From Rhodoblastus sp963828185 (GTDB taxonomy: Bacteria > Pseudomonadota > Alphaproteobacteria > Rhizobiales > Beijerinckiaceae), in contig CAWHDV010000008.1 in the NCBI GenBank assembly GCA_963828185.1, positions 62,001-126,000 of the forward strand: a DNA stretch of 64,000 bases. Direction: 5' to 3'. Below, one piece after another: positions 17,445-25,880 of this stretch (its first letter is position 1; each line of letters begins with the position of its first letter). The translations under genes were made by a program, and so were the position numbers. The notes beneath the pieces were generated by a model, which had not been told where the DNA came from, searched no databases, and saw only the letters and a list, made by a program, of their open reading frames with translations.

Positions 17445-18296
17445 ATGAATCTCGTTGAAATGGCCTTGGCCGACCTCGCGGGGGCGGAGACCTTTCCGCT
17501 CGACGCCATCCTCGCCCTGCGGCAGAAATGGAGCGAGGCGCGGCCGGTCCTGTTGCAAAGGCTCAGCGCCTGCGCTTCAGGCGCCGACCGTTCGCCAGAA
17601 AACGCGGAAACGGTGTTTTTCGCCCTGCACTTGCTGGCGGAAAAACGCGAAACCGAGGCTTTCGCGCCACTGGTCTCTCTTTGCCTCGAAGGCGAAGCGC
17701 TTTATGAGATGATCGGCGACGCCACAACCGAAACCTTGCCGCAAATCCTCATCAGCCTTTACGATGGCGATCTCGTGCGGCTGAAGGGCCTGATCGAGGC
17801 GCCGGAGGCGGACCCTTGGGCGCGGGTCGCGGCGCTGGAAACCTATTCCTGGCTGGCGGCGAGCGGCGAAACGCCCATCGACGAGGCGCGGTCCTATTTC
17901 GCCCAATGTTTCGAGACTTTGCAGCCGCGTTTCGCCGATCCCGTCTGGTTCGGCTGGCAGAGCTGCATTGCGCTGCTTGGCTTTTCCGAGCTGGAGCCGC
18001 AGGTCGTCCGCGCCTTCCGGCAGGGCTTTGTCGACAAGGAGGTGCTGGCTTTCGAGGATTTCCAGGCCGACCTGATCGCCAATCGCGCCAGCGCCGACCG
18101 CCGCGCGCTGATGGAGGAGCGCGGCTTGAAGCCGATCGACGACGCGCTCGAGGCCCTGTCGGCGTTCGACGAAGAGGAAGAAGAAGGCGAAGCGGAAAAA
18201 CCGGCGGCCAATCCCAACCGCGCCATCGGCCGCAACGATCCCTGTCCCTGCGGCAGCGGCAAGAAATACAAGAAATGCTGCCTTGTCGCGGAGTGA
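17445..18296 (+). CDS. DUF1186 protein with C-terminal SEC-C zinc motif
   Basis: This 283-residue acidic protein has a helical DUF1186-type body and ends in a SEC-C motif, IGRNDPCPCGSGKKYKKCC, the zinc-binding element of the SecA C-terminus that contacts SecB or ribosomes. An acidic linker (DEEEEEGEAE) precedes it. The function of the DUF1186 family is unknown. It lies 16 bases after the histidine kinase gene, so it may be the last gene of that operon, though the sulfotransferase-like gene overlaps its stop (GTGA). Confidence 0.8.
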   Translation: MNLVEMALADLAGAETFPLDAILALRQKWSEARPVLLQRLSACASGADRSPENAETVFFALHLLAEKRETEAFAPLVSLCLEGEALYEMIGDATTETLPQILISLYDGDLVRLKGLIEAPEADPWARVAALETYSWLAASGETPIDEARSYFAQCFETLQPRFADPVWFGWQSCIALLGFSELEPQVVRAFRQGFVDKEVLAFEDFQADLIANRASADRRALMEERGLKPIDDALEALSAFDEEEEEGEAEKPAANPNRAIGRNDPCPCGSGKKYKKCCLVAE

Positions 18297-19030
18297 GCGG
18301 CGCTTTGAACGTCCGGCTTTCCCCGCCGCCGCCGGTGGTGACGATCGGGCTGCACGGCAGCGCTTCGACCTGGGTGTTCAATGTCGTGCGCGAACTGGTC
18401 GCGGCCTCAAACGCCGACCGGCGCGTGCTCTCGCTTTTCGCCGAACAGATGGGACAATTGCCGGACGAGGCAACTCGTGAGGCGAGCCGCCTCGTGATCA
18501 AGTCGCATCAGCCGAGCGAAGAATTGATGGGCTGGCTCGAGGCGAAAAAGGCGGTGTTCGTCCTGAGCGCGCGCGACCCGCGCGACGCCTGCATGTCCAT
18601 GACCCTGCGCTTCAAGGCGCCGCTCAACGCCACCATCGGCTGGATCGCCGCAGATTGTCGTCGCCTGAGCGCTTTGGCCCGGAACGGCCACCCGGTTCTG
18701 CGCTATGAAGACCGCTTTTTTGAGCAGTCGGCCAATGTCGGAAGGATCGCCGCTCATCTCGGCCTGTCTCCGGCGGCGGATCTGGCGCAGGACATTTTCA
18801 ACCGTTACCGCACCGACGCCGTGCGTTCGTTGGCGCAGGGGTTGAAGGACCGGCCGCCCGAGGAAGTGGGCATGGTCACACAGTTCCGGATCGACAGGGA
18901 GACGCAGATTCTCGAGCCGCATATCGGCGACACGCTCAGCGGCAAATGGCGCGACCTCCCCGAGGACGTCCAGATCAAGCTGACAAATTTCTTCGCGCCG
19001 TTTCTCGATCAGTTTGGCTATCCGCACTGA
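18293..19030 (+). CDS. Sulfotransferase-like protein
   Basis: The N-terminus (VTIGLHGSASTWVFNVVREL) matches the PAPS 5'-phosphosulfate loop of sulfotransferases (GxxGSxSTW). A later VFVLSARDPRDACMSM fits the 3'-phosphate-binding element (RDPRD) and VLRYEDRF the next conserved strand. At 245 residues it is a compact single domain. The start is GTG 18293, overlapping the previous stop; a TTG four codons later is also possible. The acceptor substrate is unknown. Confidence 0.7.
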   Translation: MSGALNVRLSPPPPVVTIGLHGSASTWVFNVVRELVAASNADRRVLSLFAEQMGQLPDEATREASRLVIKSHQPSEELMGWLEAKKAVFVLSARDPRDACMSMTLRFKAPLNATIGWIAADCRRLSALARNGHPVLRYEDRFFEQSANVGRIAAHLGLSPAADLAQDIFNRYRTDAVRSLAQGLKDRPPEEVGMVTQFRIDRETQILEPHIGDTLSGKWRDLPEDVQIKLTNFFAPFLDQFGYPH

Positions 19031-19034
19031 AAAT

Positions 19035-19709
19035 TCACTCGCGGCCGCCGAAAATCCGATCCGCGATCCGCCCGAGAGGCGCGGCCAACGGCTCCAGCAG
19101 TCGCCGCGCGTCCTCGGCGCGGGCGACAAAAGCCTCGCCGCGCGAAACCTCCTTGTCGAGCGCGGCCATGGTCGCCGCCTGATCGGGCGTCTCGTCGTTA
19201 AGCCAGATGTGGAAGACGTGCGTCCAGGCCAGCGCCAAGCCCTGCAATTTCAGAGCCCCGAGTGGACCTTCGCTGGAAAGGCCGGCCGCCTCCAGCATGA
19301 AGCGCAGCGAATTGATCGCCAGCTGGTTGAGCGCGGGCAGAGCGCTCGGCTCGTGCATCGCCCAGTCGTTGATGTTCTTCAGCGCCGGCTTGTAGGGCGC
19401 CATGGCGTCGAAGCGCCGCATCAGCACGTCGAACAGGCGGTCCTTTTCGCTTTCGCCCGAGAGGTCGTCGCTGGTTCCTTCGAGCACGATTCTGTCGATG
19501 CGCCGCGAAAAAGCGCCTAAAATTGCGCCCTTGGAAGGGAAGGCGTCACGAAATTGCGCCAGGCTGACACTGGCGCGGCCGGCGACGTCGGCGAGCGAAA
19601 TCTGCTCCCAAAGCCTCTCCGTCGCGAGCGTCATCAGCGCATCGACGATTTTTTCGCGCATGTCGCCGGGAGCCTGCGGCTTTTCCGGGCCTTTTTGCGC
19701 CTCGTCCAT
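19035..19709 (-). CDS. TetR-family transcriptional regulator
   Basis: An N-terminal helix-turn-helix of TetR type is visible: KIVDALMTLATERLWEQISLADVAGRASVSLAQFRDAF in outline, with the recognition helix VSLAQFRDAFP. The C-terminal helical domain is ligand-binding and resembles COQ9-like proteins in length and composition. I chose ATG 19709 (MDEAQKG); the frame extends to 19766. It converges on the sulfotransferase-like gene and lies downstream of proC on the same strand. Its target and ligand are unknown. Confidence 0.8.
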   Translation of the reverse strand: MDEAQKGPEKPQAPGDMREKIVDALMTLATERLWEQISLADVAGRASVSLAQFRDAFPSKGAILGAFSRRIDRIVLEGTSDDLSGESEKDRLFDVLMRRFDAMAPYKPALKNINDWAMHEPSALPALNQLAINSLRFMLEAAGLSSEGPLGALKLQGLALAWTHVFHIWLNDETPDQAATMAALDKEVSRGEAFVARAEDARRLLEPLAAPLGRIADRIFGGRE

Positions 19710-19797
19710 GCTGTGCTCCTGATCTCGCGCGAAAAAAACCATGCGCCAGGCGGCGCCGCGCGGCAAGGGAAGAACCTTGCTTGAGCCGGAAAGTTCT

Positions 19798-20635
19798 TCA
19801 GCCGGAAAGTTCTTGCGCCCGGCGCGCCGCAGCAGCGGTGGCGCGGGCCATCAGGGCGGCCAGGCCGTCTCCGGCCATCAGCACGTCGAGCGCGGCCTGC
19901 GTCGTGCCGCCGGGCGACGTGACATTTTGGCGCAAGGTTTCCGCGGAGATCTCCGGCGAGCAATGCAGCAATTCGCCTGATCCCTCGATGGTTTTCCGCG
20001 CCAGCGTCGCGGCAAGGCCCATGGGCAGGCCCAGCGCCGCGCCGGCCTGCGCCAGCGCCTCGACCAGATGAAAGACATAGGCCGGGCCGGAGCCAGAAAT
20101 CGCCGTGACCGCGTCGATCTGGCCTTCGGACGCGACCCATTCGACCGCGCCGACGCCTTCGAGCAGCCGTTGCGCCGTCTCGCGCTGGTCGGCCGACACT
20201 TTTTCGGAGCCGTAGGCGCCCGTCACGCCTCGGCCGATCGCCGCGGGCGTATTGGGCATGGCGCGCACGATCGCCGAGACCGGCAGGCGCGCGGCGAGAT
20301 TGGCGCTCGTCTTGCCGGCGAGGATGGAGATGAGCAGGCTGTTTTCGCCAAACAGCGGCGCAAGCCCTGGCGCGGCGGTCTCCAGCATTTGCGGCTTGAT
20401 CGCCAGCACGACCACGTCGGCCGGCGCCGGCAGGGAATTGAGGGCGAAGCCTTTTGCCGCCGCCAGCGCGAGGATCGCATCATTGGGCTGCGGCTCGTGA
20501 ACGGCGATGCGGCGCGGATCGACGCCCGAGGCGAGCCAGCCGCCGAGAAGCGCCGCGCCCATCTTGCCTGCGCCCACCAGAGCAAGCGAGACTTGAGCCA
20601 GCGAGTTCCAGGCCTGGCGGACGGGGCGCGGACAT
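19798..20635 (-). CDS. proC: Pyrroline-5-carboxylate reductase, start probably hidden by a one-base surplus
   Basis: ProC reduces pyrroline-5-carboxylate to proline with NAD(P)H. The Rossmann start VGAGKMGAALL, RAMPNTPA, the ISGSGPAYVFHLVEAL block and TSPGGTTQAALD are all present and intact in one frame from GTG 20577. That GTG begins exactly at VGAGKM and leaves no room for the first beta strand. An ATG at 20635 overlaps the stop of the upstream gene as TAATG and reads MSAPRPPGLELAG; it lies 58 bases upstream, so removing one base between 20635 and 20577 joins it to the ProC frame. I therefore infer a surplus base here. Confidence 0.9.
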
Positions 20636-21138
20636 TACGCCTCGCCGCGCGTGTCGAACAAGGCGCCTTCCAGCGCCTCGGCCGTATTCTTGCCGGCCCA
20701 GACGACGAACTGGAACGACTGGTAGTAACGCTCGCAGGCTTCGAGCGCATTGGCCAGCGCCGCCTCGCATTGCGCGTCATTGGCTTGCGCGCCGCCGGCC
20801 AGCAGCAGGGCGTGGCGGAACATCACCACGCCGTCCTTCGACCAGACGTCGAAATGGCCGACCCACAATTGCTCGTTGATCTTGGAGACGAGACTGGCGG
20901 CCTCGACGCGGCGGCGCTCGGGCACCTTCAGGTCGAAGGCGCAGGCGAGATGCAGCGCCTCGCACTGCGGCAGCCAGGTGAAGGCGACGTTATAATCGGC
21001 CCAGACGCCAGCGACGCAGATCGAGATTTCGTCCGGGTCGTCGCGGTCGAAACTCCAGTCCTTCAGACTGGCGATCCTTTCGACCACATCGACGGGGTGT
21101 TCGACCCGGTCGTCCATATCAATTCCAGAGTGCAGCAT
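20635..21138 (-). CDS. YbjN-domain protein
   Basis: This 167-residue acidic protein matches the YbjN family (type III secretion chaperone-like fold) with VWADYNVAFTW, ALHLACAFDLKVP and INEQLWVGHFDVW. YbjN proteins are cytoplasmic and poorly understood; in several alphaproteobacteria the gene sits directly before proC as here. I chose ATG 21138 (MLHSGIDMDDRVEHP); the frame runs to 21225. Its stop overlaps the proC ATG (TAATG), which implies translational coupling. Confidence 0.82.
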   Translation of the reverse strand: MLHSGIDMDDRVEHPVDVVERIASLKDWSFDRDDPDEISICVAGVWADYNVAFTWLPQCEALHLACAFDLKVPERRRVEAASLVSKINEQLWVGHFDVWSKDGVVMFRHALLLAGGAQANDAQCEAALANALEACERYYQSFQFVVWAGKNTAEALEGALFDTRGEA

Positions 21139-21471
21139 CGATCGGTCCTGAGCGCTTCGGGCGCGACAGCTTGGGGGGAACGCGGCGAATACTCGTGCGG
21201 AAAACTGGACCGCGAGCGAAGCCACCTTTCAGTCGGCAAATCACCCGGCAAACCCAATATAGTCAGATTTGCGCGGTAACCAAAAGTCGAGCCCGACTGC
21301 GGCGGAACTGGGGCAAGGTGCTGGATTCGCGTGTTTTCGTCCACAGGTTGCGGCAAGGCTTCCACAGTTATTCGTCAGAAACGACAAAAAAGCCGACCCG
21401 CGAAGCGGGCCGGCGCAAGCAAAGTGGAATCAATATTTGCAAGCCATTTTTTTCGGCAGGCGCCGAAAAAT
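21139..21471. other. Gap between ubiK and the YbjN gene
   Basis: This 330-base stretch holds the ubiK terminator and, around 21340-21380, two TCCACA-containing segments that loosely resemble DnaA boxes. No gene is recognised. The AT-richer middle may hold the promoter of the YbjN-proC pair. Confidence 0.4.
21387..21415 (-). terminator. Terminator for ubiK
   Basis: On the minus strand the stem pairs 21406-21415 with 21393-21402 (GCCGGCCCGC with GCGGGTCGGC, one G-T or mismatch) around TTC, followed by six T residues (21392-21387). It lies 57 bases past the ubiK stop. Confidence 0.85.
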
Positions 21472-21741
21472 TCACTCCTTCGCCTCGCTTTGGCCCGCCA
21501 GTTTCGCTTCAAGCTCGCTGATGCGGCGCTCGAGCGCCTCGTTGGCGTTGCGGGCGGCGACGGCCATGTCGCGCACGGCTTCGAATTCCTCGCGGTTGAC
21601 GATGTCCATATTGGCCAGCAACCGCTCGACCTGGGTCTTGATCGCCGCTTCGGCTTCCCGGCCGAGGCTGCGCGCCGCGCCGGCGGCGTCGTTGAAAATG
21701 CGCGACATGTCGTCGAAAAAGCGGGGGCGAGGCGAGGACAT
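21472..21741 (-). CDS. ubiK: Ubiquinone biosynthesis accessory factor UbiK (BMFP family)
   Basis: This 89-residue protein is of the BMFP/YqiC family: an N-terminal amphipathic helix (RPRFFDDMSRIFNDAAGAA) and a C-terminal coiled coil (EALERRISELEAKLA). UbiK helps UbiJ and the aerobic ubiquinone synthesis complex. I chose ATG 21741 (MSSPRPRFF). The gene is divergent from lgt, a common order in alphaproteobacteria. Confidence 0.85.
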   Translation of the reverse strand: MSSPRPRFFDDMSRIFNDAAGAARSLGREAEAAIKTQVERLLANMDIVNREEFEAVRDMAVAARNANEALERRISELEAKLAGQSEAKE

Positions 21742-21966
21742 TTTTTCTAAGCTCCGGCGAAAAAAGGGTCTTTCACCGCAAGAAATGGGCGCGAAAGGAG
21801 CCGGGCGCAAGAATTTTGTCGCAACAAACCTGTTGAAAGTCTCCGTGGCGTGCGCTCATTCTGGCCCTTGCGGTCCTGCGCGCGCCGATTTACCTCGGTT
21901 AATACGCCTCAGACGCCCAGACGGCCGAAACGCCAAAAATGCCCAAACGGGCCACAGGATGCCGAC

Positions 21967-22818
21967 ATGCCGCTTTTCCTCCTGCCTTTCCCGGTCATCG
22001 ATCCGGTGATGGTCCATCTGGGGCCGTTGCCGATCCGCTGGTACGCGCTGGGCTACATCGTCTCGCTGGTCATAGGCTGGCAGATCGCAGCGCGCCTCGT
22101 GCGCAACGACGCTCTGTGGGGCGGCTTGCCCAGGCCTTCCGCGGAAAGCCTCGACGATCTCCTCGTCTTCGTCGCCTTCGGCGCTGTGCTCGGCGGTCGC
22201 ACGTTCTATGTGCTGTTCTATAATTTTTCCTATTTCCTGAACAACCCCCTGGAGATTCCGGTGCTGTGGCAGGGCGGCATGTCTTTCCACGGCGGCCTGA
22301 CCGGCGCGGCGATCGGCGCCTGGCTTTTCGCCCGGCGGGTCAAGACGCCCTTTTTGACTGTCGCCGACCTGAGTTGCTCCGTCGCGCCGCTCGGCCTGTT
22401 CCTTGTGCGCATCGCCAATTTCATCAAGCCGGAGCTGTGGGGCCGGCCGACCGACGTGCCCTGGGCGATGATCTTCCCCGGCGCCGGACCGGAGCCGCGC
22501 CATCCAAGCCAGCTTTACGAGGCGGGGCTCGAGGGCCTCGTCCTCGGCCTGATCCTCGCCTTCGCCGTGCGGCGCGGCGCCTTTCGCCATCCAGGCTTGA
22601 CCACGGGCATGTTCATCGGCCTTTATGGCGTGGCGCGCATTTTTTGCGAGTTTTTCCGCCAGCCAGATCCGCAGCTCGGCTTCCTGTTCGGCGGCGCCAC
22701 CATGGGCATGCTGCTCTCGGCGCCGCTGGTGCTTGTCGGCGGCTTACTGATTTTTGTTTCATTGCGTCGCGAACGGCACGCGGAAAAGAATTTGATCCCG
22801 GAGGGCGGTCATGAGTGA
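21967..22818 (+). CDS. lgt: Prolipoprotein diacylglyceryl transferase
   Basis: Lgt transfers diacylglycerol from phosphatidylglycerol to the lipobox cysteine of prolipoproteins in the inner membrane. Seven hydrophobic segments are visible, with the signatures IRWYALGYI, FHGGLTGA, the Lgt motif around RIANFIKPELWGRPT and EPRHPSQLYEAGLEG. It has 283 residues from ATG 21967. The stop overlaps the methyltransferase start. Its substrates in this window would include the lipoproteins at 6534-7775 and 9573-10253. Confidence 0.96.
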   Translation: MPLFLLPFPVIDPVMVHLGPLPIRWYALGYIVSLVIGWQIAARLVRNDALWGGLPRPSAESLDDLLVFVAFGAVLGGRTFYVLFYNFSYFLNNPLEIPVLWQGGMSFHGGLTGAAIGAWLFARRVKTPFLTVADLSCSVAPLGLFLVRIANFIKPELWGRPTDVPWAMIFPGAGPEPRHPSQLYEAGLEGLVLGLILAFAVRRGAFRHPGLTTGMFIGLYGVARIFCEFFRQPDPQLGFLFGGATMGMLLSAPLVLVGGLLIFVSLRRERHAEKNLIPEGGHE

Positions 22819-23917
22819 AGCGCAAAACAACGATCTTGGCGCGGAAATCCGCGAAATCATCGCCCAGGAAGGCCCGATTTCCATCGAGCGCTACATGAGC
22901 CTCGCCTTGACCCACCCGACCAAGGGCTATTACACCACGCGCGATCCCTTCGGCGCGCAGGGCGATTTCGTCACCGCGCCCGATATGTCGCAGATGTTCG
23001 GCGAATTGATCGGCCTGTGGGCGGCGCAGGTCTGGGGGCAGATCGGCGCGCCGGCGAGGGTGCATCTGGTCGAACTCGGGCCGGGGCGCGGCGTGCTGAT
23101 GGCCGACGCCCTGCGCGCCGCCAAAGCCGCGCCGGAATTTTTTGACGCCATCGACGTGCAGCTTGTCGAGGCCAGCGACGTGTTGGCGGAACAGCAGGCT
23201 GAAAGGCTGAAAAATTGCGGCCGTTCCGTGAGCTGGCGCAAGACGGTCGAGGAATTGCCGCCCGGTCCGGCGATTTTCCTCTCCAACGAATTCTTCGACG
23301 CGCTGCCGGTGCGGCACTATGTCAAGACGCCGCAGGGCTGGCGCGAAAGGCTCATCGGCCTCGACGGCGCGGGCAACCTTTCCTTCGGCCTCAGCGGCGA
23401 GATCGAGACCTATCTCAAGGCGCAGGCGCCGGACGGCTCGATTCTCGAAGTCAGCGCGAGCGCCCAGAGGATGATGACCACGCTCGCGGCCCGCATCGTC
23501 ACCCAGAACGGCGCGCTGCTGGCCATCGACTACGGCTACGACCATACCGGCCTTGGCGAGACGCTGCAGGCGGTCAAGGCGCATGAATTCGTCGATCCGC
23601 TGGCCGAGCCAGGCGAGGCCGACCTCACCACCCACGTCGATTTCGCCGCTTTGGCGCGCTCGGCGCTGTCGACCAACGCCCAGGCCTTTGGCCCGGTCGG
23701 GCAGGGGGATTTTTTGCGCGAGATTGGCATATTGCAGCGCGCCGAAGCATTGAAGGCCCGCGCGACGCCGGAACAGCAACATGAAATCGACGCCGCCGTG
23801 GCGCGGCTGACGGGCTCGGGCGACAACGAAATGGGCGTCCTGTTCAAGGTGCTGGGCGTCACGCGGCGCGGGGTCAAGGATGTGCCCGGCTTTTCCGGCG
23901 AAGACGTGACGGCATGA
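22811..23917 (+). CDS. SAM-dependent methyltransferase, MidA/NDUFAF7 family
   Basis: This 368-residue protein matches the COG1565 family, whose eukaryotic member NDUFAF7 methylates an Arg of complex I subunit NDUFS2. Family blocks are YYTTRDPFGAQGDFVTAPDMSQMFGE in outline, the SAM site VELGPGRGVLMAD, FLSNEFFDALPV and AIDYGYDHTGLGETLQAV. It sits between lgt and pgeF with ATG overlaps on both sides (lgt-midA-like-pgeF operon), as in many alphaproteobacteria. The bacterial substrate is inferred from the family only. Confidence 0.93.
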   Translation: MSEAQNNDLGAEIREIIAQEGPISIERYMSLALTHPTKGYYTTRDPFGAQGDFVTAPDMSQMFGELIGLWAAQVWGQIGAPARVHLVELGPGRGVLMADALRAAKAAPEFFDAIDVQLVEASDVLAEQQAERLKNCGRSVSWRKTVEELPPGPAIFLSNEFFDALPVRHYVKTPQGWRERLIGLDGAGNLSFGLSGEIETYLKAQAPDGSILEVSASAQRMMTTLAARIVTQNGALLAIDYGYDHTGLGETLQAVKAHEFVDPLAEPGEADLTTHVDFAALARSALSTNAQAFGPVGQGDFLREIGILQRAEALKARATPEQQHEIDAAVARLTGSGDNEMGVLFKVLGVTRRGVKDVPGFSGEDVTA

Positions 23918-24696
23918 GCGCGGAAATAGACCGGGCCGCCATCAGGTCCGAGGTTCTCAAGGGCGTGAGCCACGCCTTCTTCACCCGCCAGGGCGGCGTG
24001 TCGCAGGGCGTCTATGCCTCGCTCAACGGCGGCGTCGGCTCCAATGACATTCCCTCGGCGGTGGCGGAAAATCGCGCCCGCATGGCCGGAACTCTCGGCG
24101 TTTTGCCGGGAAACTTCCTCGTTCCCTACCAGATCCATTCGGCGGACGCGCTGGCGGTTTCGGCGCCTTGGCCAGATGACGCGCGACCCCGCTGCGACGG
24201 GCTTGTGACGGCTGCGCCCGGCCTCGGGCTCGGCGTCACCGGCGCGGATTGCGGCATATTGCTGTTCGCCGACAAGAGCGCCGGCGTGATCGGAGCGGCG
24301 CACGCCGGCTGGAAGGGCGCTTTGGGCGGCATGGTCGAGGCTTTGGTCGCGGCGATGGAGGTTTTGGGCGCGCGACGGGCAAACATAAGCGCCGCGCTGG
24401 GGCCGACCATAGGTCCGCAAAGCTATGAAGTCGGGCCGGAGTTTTATCGGACATTTTGCGCTGAGGACGCGGGATTTGCCCAATTCTTCGAGGAATCCGC
24501 CAAGCCGGACCACAAGATGTTCGACCTGCCGGGCTTCATCACCATGCGGGCCGAACAGGCGCAAATCGGCGCTTTCGAGAACTTGGCGCTCGACACCTAC
24601 CAGGACGAGGCGCGTTTCTATTCCTATCGCCGCATGACCCATCGCAAGGAAGCCGATTACGGAAGGCTGGTCGCGGGGATCGCGCTGGCGGGGTAG
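23914..24696 (+). CDS. pgeF: Peptidoglycan editing factor PgeF (multicopper polyphenol-oxidase-like)
   Basis: PgeF (YfiH) removes wrongly incorporated amino acids from muropeptides. The family blocks FFTRQGGVSQGVYASLN, the metal-site stretches CDGLVT and GADCG, AAHAGWKGALGG and FYSYRRMTHRKEADYGR are present. Its ATG overlaps the methyltransferase stop. The last 70 bases recur in decayed form at 26093-26162, beyond the accessory genes. Confidence 0.93.
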   Translation: MSAEIDRAAIRSEVLKGVSHAFFTRQGGVSQGVYASLNGGVGSNDIPSAVAENRARMAGTLGVLPGNFLVPYQIHSADALAVSAPWPDDARPRCDGLVTAAPGLGLGVTGADCGILLFADKSAGVIGAAHAGWKGALGGMVEALVAAMEVLGARRANISAALGPTIGPQSYEVGPEFYRTFCAEDAGFAQFFEESAKPDHKMFDLPGFITMRAEQAQIGAFENLALDTYQDEARFYSYRRMTHRKEADYGRLVAGIALAG

Positions 24697-24698
24697 CG
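24628..24698 (+). repeat. pgeF 3' end, first copy of an interrupted direct repeat
   Basis: These 71 bases are the last 23 codons of pgeF. A diverged copy of nearly equal length lies at 26093-26162. The two share the first 11 bases (CGCCGCATGAC), an 18-base identical block GAAGCCGATTACGGAAGG and the ending TAGCG, with scattered differences between. Confidence 0.8.
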
Positions 24699-24742
24699 CG
24701 TTCTTGATTGGGGCCGCGTGAAACTGGTAGTGTTCTCAGGTC

Positions 24743-24994
24743 ATGCCAAACGCTCGCGGTATCGAACAACTCAAGGACCTCGGGGCCGGAAAAGCGGCGC
24801 CGGGCGAAGTTGTGCGTCTCTATCGCCGAGCCTTCGATGAAGTTGGGCCGCGCGCGCTCTGGAGCCGGAAACCCAGCGAACATCCGACCATCACGCAGGC
24901 GCTCGTCATCGCCAATGCGTTGCGGGCCGAAGGAAATCTGGAAGCGCGCGCAATGGCCGTCCGGATCGAAGACGCGTGCCGTGCCGCTCTCTGA
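24743..24994 (+). CDS. Small hypothetical protein upstream of a broken AbiEii-like gene
   Basis: This 83-residue protein has no family I recognise. It is mainly helical and charged (for example GEVVRLYRRAFDEVGPRALWSRKP). Its stop overlaps the GTG of the AbiEii-like fragment, so the two probably once formed a pair. Nucleotidyltransferase toxins usually have a small upstream partner, which makes an antitoxin-like or accessory role possible but unproven. Confidence 0.55.
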   Translation: MPNARGIEQLKDLGAGKAAPGEVVRLYRRAFDEVGPRALWSRKPSEHPTITQALVIANALRAEGNLEARAMAVRIEDACRAAL

Positions 24995-25253
24995 TCTCCA
25001 ACGGGAAATCCTGACGCTTCTGGCGGCGCACCGCGACCCCGAAAGCTATGTCGCCGGAGCGACGGCGCTCAATCAGGAGGGGCCGCGCTTTTCCGACGAT
25101 ATCGACATCTTGCATGACCGCGAGGAAAGAGTAGCGCGGGCCGCCGATGCGGACGCCGCCTTGTCGAGTGAGCACGGCTTCGAGCGAAATCGGATATTCC
25201 CAAACGCTTGGGTTTTTGGTAGGGTCAGTCGATGCCGACTGTCTTGCGCATAG
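24981..25253 (+). pseudogene. Truncated AbiEii/AbiGii-type nucleotidyltransferase
   Basis: The first about 55 residues (PLSDLQREILTLLAAHRD, then YVAGATALNQEGPRFSDDIDIL) match the N-terminal nucleotidyltransferase core of AbiEii-like toxins: the G-x-T/A-L segment and the SDDIDIL metal site. After SSEHGF the sequence loses similarity and stops, at 90 residues where full proteins have over 200. The remaining catalytic region is absent in every frame before the DUF4160 gene, so a deletion is likely. GTG 24981 overlaps the previous gene by 14 bases. I read this as a dead fragment. Confidence 0.65.
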
Positions 25254-25480
25254 GCGGCCTGCGGGTCGTGATCTACCCGGCCGATCATCGTCCCGCCCAT
25301 GTCCATGTTATTGGAGCGGAGGAAGAAGCCGTCTTCATTCTGCGGTGTCCCGATGGGCCGCCGGAATTGCGCGAAAGCTTCGGCTTCAAGCGAAGCGCCC
25401 TTGGCGCAATCATGGAAGCGGTCGCGAAGGCGCTGACCGCGCTATGCACGGAATGGAGCAGGATTCATGGCGCAAGCTGA
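25232..25480 (+). CDS. DUF4160 protein
   Basis: This 82-residue protein matches DUF4160: VLRIGGLRVVIYPADHRPAHVHVIG is the family core, with the conserved PxHVHV. It overlaps the downstream DUF2442 gene by 14 bases. DUF4160 and DUF2442 genes frequently occur as a pair and have been proposed as a toxin-antitoxin-like module; there is no direct evidence of function here. Confidence 0.85.
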   Translation: MPTVLRIGGLRVVIYPADHRPAHVHVIGAEEEAVFILRCPDGPPELRESFGFKRSALGAIMEAVAKALTALCTEWSRIHGAS

Positions 25481-25880
25481 ACATGATCTTGATAAGGCTG
25501 AAGTGAGAATGACGGCCTTGCGGGAGGCAGGATACGCCGTCTCCGCCCGTTACGATCGCCGCACGTCCCGGGTGGTGGTGAACTTGAGCACCGGAATCCA
25601 GTTGGCGTTTCCGGTGAAGCTAACCGAAGGGCTCGCCGGCGCTTCGCCGGAAAGCCTCGCCGAAATTGAAATCAGCCCCGCCGGGCTTGGTTTGCATTGG
25701 CCAAGGCTCGACGCGGACGTTTACGTTCCGGCGCTGCTGCAAGGCGTATTGGGCTCCAAGAACTGGATGGCGCAGCACCTCGGCGCGAAGGGCGGCCGAG
25801 CGCGTAGCGACGCCAAGGCCTCCGCCGCGCGGGAGAACGGCCGAAAGGGCGGCCGACCGAGGAAGCCCGCCGCCGCATGA
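25467..25880 (+). CDS. DUF2442 protein with basic C-terminal tail
   Basis: The central part (VVNLSTGIQLAFPVKL, then SLAEIEISPAGLGLHWPRLDADVYVPALL) is a DUF2442 domain. The C-terminal tail is basic with RENGRKGGRPRKP, which resembles an AT-hook (GRP core), so DNA binding is likely. It overlaps the DUF4160 gene, and I infer that the two act together; the basic tail makes this the more likely DNA-binding partner. Length 137 residues. Confidence 0.85.
   Translation: MAQAEHDLDKAEVRMTALREAGYAVSARYDRRTSRVVVNLSTGIQLAFPVKLTEGLAGASPESLAEIEISPAGLGLHWPRLDADVYVPALLQGVLGSKNWMAQHLGAKGGRARSDAKASAARENGRKGGRPRKPAAA

Noticed and set aside
21336..21380. Two TCCACA-containing segments like DnaA boxes
   Set aside because: Only two imperfect matches, with a terminator beside them and no origin-type gene neighbourhood; not enough for an origin.
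25199..25217. Small hairpin with T-run before the DUF4160 gene
   Set aside because: A 5-bp stem CCCAA/TTGGG with five T residues is too weak to call a terminator, and it lies inside the AbiEii-like fragment.
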